Shown here: one piece after another, positions 1-8,928 of the stretch
Position numbering within the stretch: position 1 is the stretch's first letter
Layout of the letters: every line of letters begins with the position of its first letter
Assembly: GCA_034096865.1 (NCBI GenBank)
Contig: JAWQFJ010000472.1
Location: 1 to 33,394 of the forward strand
Reading direction: 5' to 3'
Source: Theodoxus fluviatilis
Lineage: Eukaryota > Mollusca > Gastropoda > Cycloneritida > Neritidae
DNA: 33,394 nt
Notes under the pieces: model-generated
The model's input: only the letters and a program-made list of their open reading frames with translations
What the model was told of the DNA's origin: nothing
The model's database searches: none
Translations under genes and position numbers: made by a program

Positions 1-540
1 CGACACTGATGTTGGACGCAAACGTGACAAAAAGTAACGCGTCCGTGTTTAGGTGAAACTCCCCGGACAGGCTAAGTCAGTCAGGCGGGGTGGCGGGTGC
101 GGCCTAGGCTGAGCGCTATCGGTAAAACCCGATCAGCATTACCAGAATACCAGATTTCTAAACCGGTCCTATATTTTCCTATATGCTACACTTATATATA
201 TACTTTAACTACTGTAGCAAGAGCACCGAAGTAGCTTGGTACTTGCCGGGCATCTTATTGTAAGCTCTCTTTTCATTGGTCAGTTGCGCGCGCTGGATTC
301 TGATGATTGGTCAGTTGCGCGCGCTGGATTCTGCCTGTTGTCGTGGTGTTGAAGCCGGTGCCAGAGAAGATGGGGTGTTAATCCAATTCTCTTCTACATA
401 GTAGGAATTGAGGCATGCCAGAAATGATGACTGTATATATACCAACATACATGAATGTCTTTGATGTCAATATGTCTTCGAGAGATTACATTATTTCAAA
501 TTTCAAGTCGGAGAGATGAAGAAGGGTACTTATCTTAGTG
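1..540. other. Non-coding flank, no gene recognised
   Basis: No open frame of convincing length or known domain is visible. The stretch has an AT-rich patch near 185-210 (TATATATA-like) and a short direct duplication at 275-333, and ends at a GA microsatellite. Nothing supports a promoter call beyond these weak signals. Confidence 0.6.
275..333. repeat. 31-bp direct duplication with ATTGG and GC-rich core
   Basis: Two copies of a 28-bp segment start at 275 and 306, separated by a 3-base spacer (period 31). Each begins ATTGGTCAGTTGCGCGCGCT. ATTGG is an inverted CCAAT box, so the duplication could be regulatory, but no downstream transcript is identifiable and a chance local duplication is equally plausible. 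Confidence 0.7.
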
Positions 541-548
541 GCGCATGC

Positions 549-550
<2 letters not shown>

Positions 551-584
<34 letters not shown>

Positions 585-632
585 GGACGGACAGAGAGAC
601 GGACAGAGAGACGGACAGAGAGACAGAGACAA
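551..632. repeat. (GA)n and GGACAGAGAGAC microsatellite
   Basis: A pure AG dinucleotide run is followed by several 12-base units of the form CGGACAGAGAGA. This is simple sequence; open frames across it are not genes. Confidence 0.95.
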
Positions 633-664
633 AAATAATGTATGAGTGCGCCTGCATGTGTGCA

Positions 665-781
665 TCCGTTTGTCAGTCTGTCGGTTCCGTCCGTGCGTTC
701 GTCCGTGCGTCCGTCCGTCCGTCTGTCCGGCTGGTGATCCAGCTGTCTGTCCGTCTGCCTGCTTGCCTGCCTGCCTGCCCG

Positions 782-825
<44 letters not shown>

Positions 826-833
826 CCCGCCCG

Positions 834-865
<32 letters not shown>

Positions 866-1075
866 CCCGCCCGCCTGCCTGTCTGCCTGCCTGCCTGCCT
901 GCCTACCTGTGTTTGTTCATCTGAACATCTATCTGTACATCAGTCTGTGACGATAATTATGTCTGTCTACACGTCCGTCTCTACATCAGTCCGTCTTTCC
1001 TCCTGTTTGTCGGCCTGTCTGTTTATCTGTGAGTCTGTTCGACCGTGAATTGGATTGTCCATCTGTCAGTCTGCG
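665..1075. repeat. CTGC/CTGT/CCGT tetranucleotide low-complexity tract
   Basis: The core at about 755-904 is a nearly pure TGCC tetranucleotide run with occasional CCGCC interruptions, flanked by degenerate CCGT and CTGT repeats. It gives Cys/Leu/Pro/Ala-rich translations in several frames, which is a property of the repeat and not evidence of coding. Confidence 0.92.
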
Positions 1076-1099
1076 TGCCTATTTGTGATCTTTCCTAGT

Positions 1100-1262
1100 C
1101 TGCTTGAGAGGACGCCTGTCTGCGTGACACTGTAGGCCTGTATCAGTCACTGCTGCTTGAGAGGACGCCTGTCTGCGTGACACTGTAGGCCTGTATCAGT
1201 CACTGCTGCTTGAGAGGACGCCTGTCTGCGTGACACTGTAGGCCTGAATCAGTCGCTGCTGC
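1100..1262. repeat. 53-bp tandem repeat, three copies
   Basis: Copies start at 1100, 1153 and 1206 with CTGCTTGAGAGGACGCCTGT. The third copy carries a T-to-A and an A-to-G change near its end and fades into CTGCTGCTA. The near identity implies recent duplication. Confidence 0.95.
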
Positions 1263-1342
1263 TACTTAACAAGTGGCGCACGGGGACTGTAAGTGTGAGT
1301 ACTTTCTCTGTAAAGCCTGTTCTTAATTGGCAAATACATTTT

Positions 1343-1524
1343 GTCTAAAACACGGTGAGGTTCTGATGGTCGCGTTTAATACAAAGCAAATACAAAACAT
1401 TGGAAGGTAAAACTTTCGGCTAAAAAGCCTTCATTAGGCGCACAAATAAAACTGTTTTACCTTCCAATGTTTTGTATTTGCTTTGTATTATACGCGGCCA
1501 TCAGAACCTCACCGTGTTTTAGAC
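1343..1524. repeat. Long inverted repeat (71-bp arms, 40-nt loop)
   Basis: The left arm at 1343-1413 and right arm at 1454-1524 are reverse complements with two mismatches over 71 bases. The 40-nt loop (1414-1453), read on the minus strand, contains CTAATGA, a GGCT/AGCC stem and GAAA. That resembles a hammerhead-ribozyme core with one changed core base. It is probably a fold-back or MITE-like element; its family is not recognised. TTTT lies on both outer sides, too simple to call a target duplication. Confidence 0.85.
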
Positions 1525-1585
1525 TTTTACTTTAGTGCCGTGGCAGTCCCTTGTTTTTGACAAATACATATTGGCCAATATTCAC

Positions 1586-1730
1586 CAAGGGTGCGTTTGT
1601 TAGGCAAGTGGCTTGCCTAGATGGCTAGTCGAGGGCGAGCGAGACGCACCTACGGCTAATGAGTGAGAAACGTAGGTAACGTCTAGCCCGAGATTCTCTG
1701 CAGGTTCAACGCCTAATAAACGCGCCCCAA
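1586..1730. mobile_element. 139-bp MITE with 16-bp terminal inverted repeats
   Basis: The element spans 1589-1727. The left end GGGTGCGTTTGTTAGG matches the reverse complement of the right end, GGGCGCGTTTATTAGG, at 14 of 16 positions. A CAA trinucleotide flanks both sides (1586-1588 and 1728-1730), as expected for a 3-bp target duplication. GGG-starting ends and a 3-bp duplication are seen in PIF/Harbinger elements, though their usual target is TWA, so the family is uncertain. An internal hairpin GGCAAG/CTTGCC lies near 1602-1617. Confidence 0.7.
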
Positions 1731-2200
1731 GTTTTGGCAAATAACTTATTGGCAAACATTCGGCAAAAATTCGGCAACTAGTGCGCCAAGTCTTGGCAAA
1801 TCTTTAGTTTCTTTAGCTTGACGAAATCAGCCAAGATCTCGCAAACAAAGTACATTTGCAATATGGCATCGATCGGCATCGTGCCCATACCGTAAGTGTG
1901 CAATGGCTGTAACTGTAAACGAAGCGACATATTTTTTCCGCCATTGTGCTCTGAGGGGATATTACGAATATCTCGCGCCAATAGCTATTGGCATTACCTG
2001 TCAAGCCAATATCCTAAGTCTTGGCAAATATCTGCCAAGTCTTGGCGAAAACCAATTAAGAACCGGAACACTAGACCAAATATGCAGCGTATATATCCCG
2101 AGACACGATAAATTTAGAGCAAATACTTGGCCAGTATTTGCCAAGACTTGGCAAACATCAGTTAAGAACCGGCTTAACGGAAAACTGTGGATGTAAAAAA
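1731..2200. repeat. Cluster of TTGGCAAA / GCCAAG short palindromic motifs
   Basis: TTGGCAAA, CGGCAAA, GCCAAGTCTTGGC and TTGCCAAGACTTGGC recur many times in both orientations. AAGAACCGG appears at about 2058 and 2165. Many pairs fit TTGGC-spacer-GCCAA, the NFI-type half-site layout, but regular spacing is absent. The MITE at 1589-1727 is embedded at the left edge of the same TTGGCAAATA-rich DNA. Short open frames here have no recognisable domain. Confidence 0.6.
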
Positions 2201-3854
2201 TTATGACGAAAGCAACAATGGTTTTAAATGCTTGAGAGTCCTTGAGTCTTCTCACTACAACCGAGAGCCCATCGCGACCGGTAACGCCATTTATATTTGC
2301 TTATTCAAGAGCATTTTTTTTGTTCTTATGGAAAATTTGCTCGACAAAAGCGAAAATTGATCTCTGTCGCGTATTAGTTAGCTAATGATAGAAACACTCG
2401 ACCTCGAGGAACGACGTAGTCGTCCAAGAGGGGAGAGACAATTAGGCTAACAGAGTTTACAACTAAACTCGACCACCACTCCTTGGGGGGACACCACAAA
2501 CAGTCAAGCAATGTCTAACAACACGTGAAAAAGGACCACTGAATCAGGAATAAAATAAATCAACAAAGTTTATTCAAACAAATACCCCTCTCGCCGCACT
2601 GGGCTGCGAGAGTAGCACACGCAGTGATCAACAATGTCGGGCAGCAGCAAAAGAAATCAAAACAACATCATCAGCGGACACAAGATGGCGGGGTACTTCC
2701 GCTGTTAAAACAGGCAAAAATAAACAACAGCAACCCACGCTAGAGCAAAGTGATTCAACCTCTCATAAGCATGGGAAAATCATACACAAGTAACAACCCA
2801 CGTTACCAATGTGACACAGAAAAACCACCCCGCCGCGCTCCACTGCAGGAGCACACACACCTGGAAATAATTCAATAATTCCACCCAGAAAAAAAACCCT
2901 TTCAACTCCTCATTCCGATACCCATGTATAGAACTAGAACATTCTCATAACAGAGAAATACAACCCGACACTTCCGTACCCACAAGAAGTTACAAGCACA
3001 CTTCGAACCCAAAAGAAGTTGCTATTATCTACTGCTAGACCATTTAACAAACCAATATTAAATTAAACCCATAACTTTCCCCAAAATACACATCGCATCA
3101 GGAAACACCAATTCTCTATGAAAAGATTTCCCTGTTCCTCTTCCCAGCTTCACTGGCCAAGTTACCCACAACAAGCCACAGCAAAACTTCCAGTCTGAAT
3201 ACTAATGAGCTAGACCCCCGCTGTCCTACCCCCTTCCCCTTGCGCTGACCCACTCCCGCCCAGGTCACGCAAGCCAGAAAAACAGAGTGGATTCAGACAC
3301 GAGCGCACAAACCACGTGCTCCCCCTTTCTCGCACCGAACAGTCCCGTCAAAAACCCCCGCGAGTAATAAGACAGACGTCAGCGGACGAAGCAGAGAAAG
3401 GCAAAAGGTTTTCTTACCCTTTTGAAGTCTGGAAAGACGCTCTTCCGGAACACACACACAACCAAACCCCACAATGAATAGCGCTCCAGACTAGTCCAGG
3501 AAAACAGTTCCATGTAGACAACGTAGGTAGTAGCGAAGAAAGGAGTACGCTCCTGCGTCTCCTCGTTGTGGCTGCGGGCAGGCCTCCATGCCTCTCTCCC
3601 GCCTAGAGGTTTCACTGACAAGTGGCACTAAGCCCCTAACCTGTCAGTCATCGGAAAGTACGTTCCGATACAGTAGGAATCCCCCCGGTCAGTCAGTACC
3701 AGTGTGATTAACTCCATTCTAAACGTGAGAATCAATTTGTCCCTCACACTGTTCTCGTTGCTTGTCCACGCAACCACAGCTGCGCACTTCACCGCGGCGC
3801 GCGAGTGAAGACGCTAGCGTCTCGACCGTCCTACTACCACTGTCTTTTGTAAAA
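2201..3854. other. Intergenic DNA, no gene recognised
   Basis: A/C-rich single-copy-looking sequence without a recognisable coding region. On the minus strand AATAAA occurs near 2567-2575, and TGTATCGGAA after a G-run occurs near 3674. These would suit a decayed LTR element on the minus strand, but no gag or pol sequence is seen. Confidence 0.5.
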
Positions 3855-4074
3855 ATCCAAAACTACGCCTCTTCAGGTATAAGGATCTAATTCTCCACAG
3901 ATCCAAAACTACGCCTCTTCAGGTATAAGGATCTAATTCTCCACAGATCCAAAACTACGCCTCTTTAGGTATAAGGATCTAATTCTCCACAGATCCAAAA
4001 CTACGCCTCTTCAGGTATAAGGATCTAATTCTCCACAGATCCAAAAATACGCCTCTTCAGGTATAAGGATCTAA
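3855..4074. repeat. 46-bp tandem repeat, about five copies
   Basis: Copies start at 3855, 3901, 3947, 3993 and 4039 with ATCCAAAACTACGCCTCTTC; one copy has TTTAGG for TTCAGG and one has AAAATA. Each unit junction carries GGATCT and AGATCC ten bases apart, so each period can form a 6-bp hairpin. The last copy ends in GGATCTAATC near 4074. Confidence 0.96.
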
Positions 4075-4992
4075 TCAGCACACAGCTAGGAATAGTCGAA
4101 GTTCGTAGTTCCTTGAACTACTGGAGAAGTTACTTGCGACTAGGACGTCACCACCGCAGAGGAATGTGCACACCGCGTGCACCGGAGTATCGCTCGTAGA
4201 TAGACGCTGGGCACACGTCACACGCACAGGGTTCTCGCTAACCCTAGCAGGAGGTCGGTAGTGCACCATAGGTAAAGTAGAGTACAGAACCGTAGCACGT
4301 AGTACGTAGAATTTTCGTTGGCCTGGAAATACAAAACCAACGCCTAATAAGAACCCGTACTTTCTCCCCCAAAAATTTCACACAGAATTTAAACTCAATG
4401 AGAAGTGATACGCTTTTAGCCCAAACCACGTGGTGGAAACTTCCCGCGCCCCGGCGAGTAAGTCCGTTTAAACCATTCCCCCGCTCATGAATGGAGTTAC
4501 AGTTCACGACTCATAGAAATAGGCATTTCTTCAATTCTTACCAAAGAGATTGAGTTCAATTCTAAGACACAATTTCACATCCCGGCGTTCAACCTTCTTC
4601 CCGCCCTTATTAACCGTCATTTCCCCCAAAGGCAAAGATTGTCGCGAATTTTACATACCTCAACCATGCAGGCCGTGTTCCCTCCAGAAACGAACTTTTC
4701 TCTCAGTCCCAAACAAGACTTCTTCCCCACTTTACGTGACCGGCCACTTTGGCCCTCACGACAAAATTAACGAAGCAGAGCCGCTTCGCTCTCGCCACAC
4801 TCGTGGCTCGGCTCAGCAGAGCCTACGCTCGCTAGACCGCCCTCATCCAAACGATGGTTAAGAATGACCAGAGACGCTCCGTCAGAACTGATTACAACTA
4901 CGTGACGTGATCATCCTCCAATCACCGCCCTTTAATTTCGCGCCCTCAGACCGTGTTAGGTCAAGTGTAGACCCTGTACACATTCCGATACA
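4075..4992. other. Non-coding DNA, possible LTR on the minus strand
   Basis: No protein domain is recognisable in any frame. Read on the minus strand, the stretch begins at 4992 with TGTATCGGAATG directly after a G-rich tract, as an LTR would. The other LTR end and a target duplication were not found, so this is only a candidate boundary. Confidence 0.3.
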
Positions 4993-5016
4993 TCCCAACC
5001 CCCCCCCCCCCCCAAA
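4993..5016 (-). repeat. Homopolymer C tract; polypurine-tract-like on the minus strand
   Basis: A run of about 14 C lies at 5000-5013. On the minus strand it reads as a long G-run, then TTGGGA, then TGTATCGG. That is the order expected for a polypurine tract followed by an LTR start. A plain homopolymer is the simpler reading. Confidence 0.4.
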
Positions 5017-5640
5017 ACAATACCCCCCTGGGTTACTTTTCCCGCCGCGCGAAACCTATTATTAGCGATGCGGCAACCCTTGTTTCCGAGTACGTAGCGG
5101 TGTCAATGCAATCTCACGCACTTCCATTCACTTCAATTTATCACCCATAGTCGCGTTCCGCGACAATCTTGTGTGATCCTGGTTTTATGCTGTATGCTTA
5201 TTTTTTAATTTGCCTTCGATTCTGTAAAATGTTGTTTTATGGAATTTCTTGCATTTTCAGGTTCAGTGGCTGCTCCAAAAAAAAGTTAGGTCCAAAGGGT
5301 TGAAATTCCTCTAGAGCTCTACTATAAACAATCAAGATTGCATGAAAGAACATATGCTCCTTTCAAGCTTATTTTTCCATTAATGGAAGCTCTACAATGG
5401 GGAAGCTCATTCTTAAATCATGACTGCCCTGCCAATGTAACCAAACTTAATGGAGAGATGGTTGATGACGATGACTTTGTGGGTGTGTCAGTGTCAGTAG
5501 CCTTTCTCAAAGATCAAGGTTATAGGATCCCAAAATATATCATTTCATTGTTGGCGTTCTTTCAAAGACTATACCTAACACTGTATTTATAACTGATAGA
5601 AAGGTAACTAGTGACAAGGCCATCTAACCTTCCTGCTTCT
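5017..5640. other. Unannotated stretch upstream of the Penelope-like element
   Basis: The best open frame (plus, 5338-5592, about 84 codons) lacks an ATG at its start and any recognised domain. The DNA is more AT-rich than the element to its right. No gene is called. Confidence 0.45.
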
Positions 5641-5720
5641 TCTAGATTATGGATATATCTAAGTGCCGGGGTCGGTTGTACAGTTACTGAAAAGAAGAGT
5701 AGAAGACAAGCAACCGACTG

Positions 5721-5756
5721 TTTCTTTCATGAGCAAGTCTGGCCCTGAAGAGGGCC
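5721..5756 (-). promoter_or_regulatory. Histone-type 3' stem-loop with downstream purine element
   Basis: On the minus strand CAAAC precedes a six-pair stem GGCCCT-CTTC-AGGGCC (5756-5741). After ten bases comes ATGAAAGAAA (5730-5721), like the purine-rich histone downstream element bound by U7 snRNA. Metazoan replication-dependent histone mRNAs end with such a GGYYYU/ARRRCC stem with a four-base loop. The first loop base is C rather than the usual U, and the 3' flank is AGAC rather than ACCA. No histone coding sequence is recognisable nearby, so it is either a captured histone 3' end or an element-borne mimic. Confidence 0.45.
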
Positions 5757-5851
5757 GTTTGGGGGTTGTACTGCCGCCGATGCGGGTAATCGCCGCTACA
5801 GGATGGAGAGGCAGCGGGTTGGCAGGGGCGTGCAGCGATGCTCTGTATCCT

Positions 5852-5894
5852 TTTCGGCAAGCTTTCGAAGCTGAGGCTTCTTCATCAGGCCAAA
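5852..5894 (-). ncRNA. Hammerhead ribozyme core in the Penelope 3' region
   Basis: On the minus strand: TTTGGC, then CTGATGA, then a stem GAAGC-CTCA-GCTTC, then GAAA, then GCTT, then GCCGAAA. CTGATGA and GAAA are the invariant hammerhead core. TTTGGC pairs with GCCGAAA (one U-G wobble) as stem I. The AGCT after GAA is self-complementary and would form a one- or two-base stem III, better stabilised between two copies. The predicted cleavage follows CUU. Penelope-like elements are known to carry minimal type I hammerheads with very short stem III, which matches the location. Confidence 0.65.
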
Positions 5895-6076
5895 GTAACA
5901 AGGCTGGCTGTGGAATGGAAATATATAGTGTGACAAGGGCAGGTGAAACACGTGCAGGGCGGCGAGGCAGTGAGAAGAGTTCAGTGAGGGAAGTCAGAAG
6001 GAGTGCTCTGCACCAACATCACAGGGCGGGAGAGGCCACAACAGGGTAAGCACTAAAAGGGCGTGCGGGGACAGCT

Positions 6077-7729
6077 TCATCGATAGTGACTCAGGAGTCC
6101 CATGTCCCTATTGAGGCCATTCTCGTGGGTACGGAATTTGGAAATGAGTTTGAGCTCAGCCACTCTGCGTCGCTGTAGGTCCGTCAGTCCACCTCTTAGC
6201 ACACTGACGAGCATGTCAGAGGTGGCGTGGCTCGGGAGATTGAAGTGCTCGGCCACAGGCAGGGGGGAACCGTTCCTGATGGTAGCGCGGTGGCTGTTCA
6301 TGCGCTGGCGGAGCTGTTGGCTGGTTTCTCCGACATACCATGCGTCCCTGCACCCTCTGCGGCAACGGATGAGGTAGACCACGTGGCTGGAGGAGCAAGA
6401 GTACTGGCCCCTTACTTGGTGTGTCACGTGGTCTCTGACTATGGTGGTCTCGGTGCAGAGGATGGCACAGGTCGAACACCTGGCAGTCTTGCAGGGTTGT
6501 ACGGCATCCACCGTAGAGTCGGGGAGCCGGCTGCGGACTATCCTGCCTCTCAGGTTGGGAGGTTGTCGGAAGGCTACCATGGGTGGCTCAGGGAGTACCT
6601 CCGAGAGGTACTGGTCGTGGCAGATGAGGTGTTGGAGGTGTCCGAGTTCCCGTTGTAGCTTCTCCGCGCCAGTGAAGTACTGCGTGACGAAAGGGACTCG
6701 GCTGGCCTCAGTGTCACTCCTCCGACGGGTTAGCAGGTCTGTACGATCCATGGAGATCGCCCTGCGAAACTGTCTGCGGATGGACTCCCTGCGGTAACCG
6801 CTACGGAGGAGTGTGGCTTCCAGATCCTGTAGGTGGGCGTCCCGATCCATAGGGTCTGAGCAAATCCGATGGATCCGCAGGGCCTGTCCATAGGGGATGG
6901 CCTTTTTGGTGTGTCTCGGATGGAAGCTGGTAGAGTGGAGCATTTGGCCGGTATCCGTTGCCTTGCGATATAGGGAGGTGACGAGATCGCCTCCTCTTAT
7001 CGAGACTCGTGTGTCCAGGAAAGTGACCGACTGAGAAGAGTGGTTCATCTCGAGTCGGATGGTTGGAAAGAAGGAGTTGATGGAGCGGTGGAAGTCCTCA
7101 AGGGCCTTTTCCCCATGGCGCCAGATGATAAAAATATCATCTATGTACCGAACGTACAGGCTGGGTTTGAGGTTTTGTGTTGCGAGGAAATCTTCCTCGA
7201 ATCTATGCATAAAGAGGTTTGCATATTGAGGGGCGAACTTAGTTCCCATTGCTGTGCCATGTCTCTGTAGGTATGTGTCACCGTTGAAGGTGAACACATT
7301 GTGTTCCAGAATGAAACGGACCATGGACAGGATGTGGTCAGGGGTGGGGATGTTGTTCGCCAGTAGAGCGGATCTCACTGCCGCGACTCCCTCCCTGTGT
7401 GGTATGTTAGTATACAAGGACGCAACATCCATAGTCACCAGAAGTGTCCCTGCTGGGACTTGCCCATGGGCGTTAAGTTTGCGGAGGAAGTCGGTGGTGT
7501 CTTTGCAAAAACTGGGAGTTTTCTCGACCAGGGGTTTGAGGACCTTATCCACATAGCCAGATAGGTTCTCACAGAGGGTCCCCTTTCCTGACACAATAGG
7601 GCGGCCTGGGGTTCCTACTTTGTGTATCTTCGGGAGCAGGTAGAATACCCCAGGGTATGGGTCTCGAGGGATAAGCGTGGAGAGTTCCGGTTGCAGGTCG
7701 GCGGGAAAAATTTCCAGCAAATGGTGGAC
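6077..7729 (-). CDS. Penelope-like RT with GIY-YIG endonuclease (N-terminally truncated)
   Basis: About 550 codons are open without a stop or frameshift. Counting from the TTG codon at 7720, reverse transcriptase motifs appear in order: YLLPKIHK (near residue 27) and RPIVSG, MDVASLYTNIPH (near 97), AMGTKFAPQYANLFM (near 156), the catalytic RYIDDIF (near 190) and VTFLDTRV. A CxxxxxCxxC cluster (CKTARCSTC) precedes the GIY-YIG nuclease, with VVYLIRC, YVGET, LRQRMNSHR, AEHF and a terminal ENGLN. Penelope-like proteins are usually longer; the N-terminal region and first RT motifs are missing and there is no ATG, so the copy cannot be autonomous as it stands. The intact frame suggests fairly recent insertion. 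The protein would nick target DNA and copy element RNA in the nucleus. Confidence 0.9.
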   Translation of the reverse strand, partial: VHHLLEIFPADLQPELSTLIPRDPYPGVFYLLPKIHKVGTPGRPIVSGKGTLCENLSGYVDKVLKPLVEKTPSFCKDTTDFLRKLNAHGQVPAGTLLVTMDVASLYTNIPHREGVAAVRSALLANNIPTPDHILSMVRFILEHNVFTFNGDTYLQRHGTAMGTKFAPQYANLFMHRFEEDFLATQNLKPSLYVRYIDDIFIIWRHGEKALEDFHRSINSFFPTIRLEMNHSSQSVTFLDTRVSIRGGDLVTSLYRKATDTGQMLHSTSFHPRHTKKAIPYGQALRIHRICSDPMDRDAHLQDLEATLLRSGYRRESIRRQFRRAISMDRTDLLTRRRSDTEASRVPFVTQYFTGAEKLQRELGHLQHLICHDQYLSEVLPEPPMVAFRQPPNLRGRIVRSRLPDSTVDAVQPCKTARCSTCAILCTETTIVRDHVTHQVRGQYSCSSSHVVYLIRCRRGCRDAWYVGETSQQLRQRMNSHRATIRNGSPLPVAEHFNLPSHATSDMLVSVLRGGLTDLQRRRVAELKLISKFRTHENGLNRDMGLLSHYR

Positions 7730-7730
7730 T

Positions 7731-8216
7731 TTTCCTGTGTTTGTCTCTGAGGGACATTGCTTGCATTACTTCCTTGGTTAACCATGGTGGCAGCGTTGGA
7801 TGACGCACGCGTTTTCTTCTGATCGGAACGTGTTTGTTAATTACTCCTAGAAATATGTTGTACCAAAGCTGAAGAGCACAGTTTGGATCGGTGTGATATT
7901 GGACTTCATGGAAGGGTGTCTTTTGGAGGTCAGAACAAAAGGTTTTGGCATCAAAGTTTTTGAACGATCTATAGTTCAGATATGAATGATCGCGTTTTTT
8001 TCTTTTGGAGAGTTTAGCGTGCAAGGAGCAGATGATTGGAAAATGATCACTAATGCCCATTCTTGGCACCCAAGTGCTTTGTATCAGAGTCGATGTTGAT
8101 TGAGTGACCCTAGTGGCTTTATGAACCAATTGCTTGAGTCCAAAGAGCAGGGTAGTTGAATTCCATGCACCGTTAATTTTTAGGTAGTCTATATTAAAGT
8201 CACCAAGAAGAAGGTT
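7731..8216 (-). pseudogene. LINE apurinic-type endonuclease relic (CR1/L2/Jockey-like)
   Basis: About 160 in-frame codons include LLLGDFNIDYL (catalytic Asp/Asn motif), the TSTLI segment and GISDHFPIIC (catalytic Asp-His pair). These are the C-terminal half of the AP endonuclease that opens non-LTR retrotransposon polyproteins. A linker ending in TLPPWLTKEVMQAM and RDKHRK follows. The segment between STLI and GISDH is shorter than usual, suggesting a deletion. The N-terminal half is replaced by a CT microsatellite at about 8217, and the reverse transcriptase is cut off at about 7730 by the Penelope-like element. No function is expected. Confidence 0.8.
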
Positions 8217-8470
8217 CTCTCTCTCCATCTCCCTCTCTCTATCTCCCTCACTCCTCTTCCTTCTCTCATTTCCTCCCTTTAATGGGAGTTCTTTCATTCA
8301 TTCATTCATTCATTCATTCATTACAGAGAAAGACAGAGAGAAAGAGAGAGAGACAGTGTCAGAGACAGAGAGACACACACAGAGATAGAGAGAAAGAGAG
8401 AGAGAGAGATGGACAGAGACCAGGTGAGAGAGAGAGAGAGAAACAAAGGGAAACTAGACAGAAGTATAGC
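8217..8470. repeat. CT-rich, (ATTC)n and GA-rich simple repeats
   Basis: A CTCTCTC-rich tract runs into about seven ATTC units at 8294-8323, then a degenerate GA/CAGAGA tract to about 8470. The ATTC run may be the 3' tail of an old retrotransposon, but no body is recognisable beside it. Confidence 0.85.
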
Positions 8471-8928
8471 ATAGAAACCAAAGGCAGCATACATATGGTA
8501 CCTGACACAAGAAACGATAGACAGGGACAGTATTGGATAAAATAGTGATCCTATCTCGAGGTCCTACAACTAATCAGCGACCTCGAAAAGCGTTTGCCCC
8601 CTGACTCACGGAGGAAAGGTGCGTGGAGAGACGTCGTTGGTGACCTACTGTGGATAATCGCCTCTTTCTTGAACAACCCCATTTCCCCTCCTCCTCCGCT
8701 TCCCTCTCTCGACCCCAAGCCCCGGGGGAATCAACAACATCATCGACCGCTGTTGCGCGTCCAGGCTTTGGTGGCGCCATTGTGGCAAATACGCACTCAG
8801 GTCGCCCCTGGCTCAACAAACGACCACCCCATTGATCCCCGGCGTCGTGGGGAAGATGTTTGGTTCACTCCAAAACCACACCTCATCAACTCTGCTGCCG
8901 AACAAACTGGCGCTGGGTTTGGGATGGT

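Larger units (their letters stand above)
5640..7729 (-). mobile_element. Penelope-like retroelement, 5'-truncated
   Basis: A minus-strand element whose coding region (7729-6077) has the Penelope-type reverse transcriptase plus a C-terminal GIY-YIG endonuclease, followed by a roughly 440-bp 3' region with a hammerhead core and a histone-like stem-loop. Its 5' end is lost: the frame opens immediately at the junction with a LINE relic near 7730, without a start codon. 5' truncation is usual for target-primed retroelements. The 3' limit near 5640 is approximate because no target duplication was identified. Confidence 0.85.

Noticed and set aside
185..210. TATA-like promoter signal
   Set aside because: AT-rich simple sequence with no downstream gene or transcript evidence.
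5338..5592. 84-codon plus-strand frame
   Set aside because: No ATG at its start, no recognised domain, no splice or repeat context supporting it.
6102..7556. Several plus-strand frames of 76-143 codons
   Set aside because: Antisense shadows of the Penelope-like reverse transcriptase/endonuclease frame.
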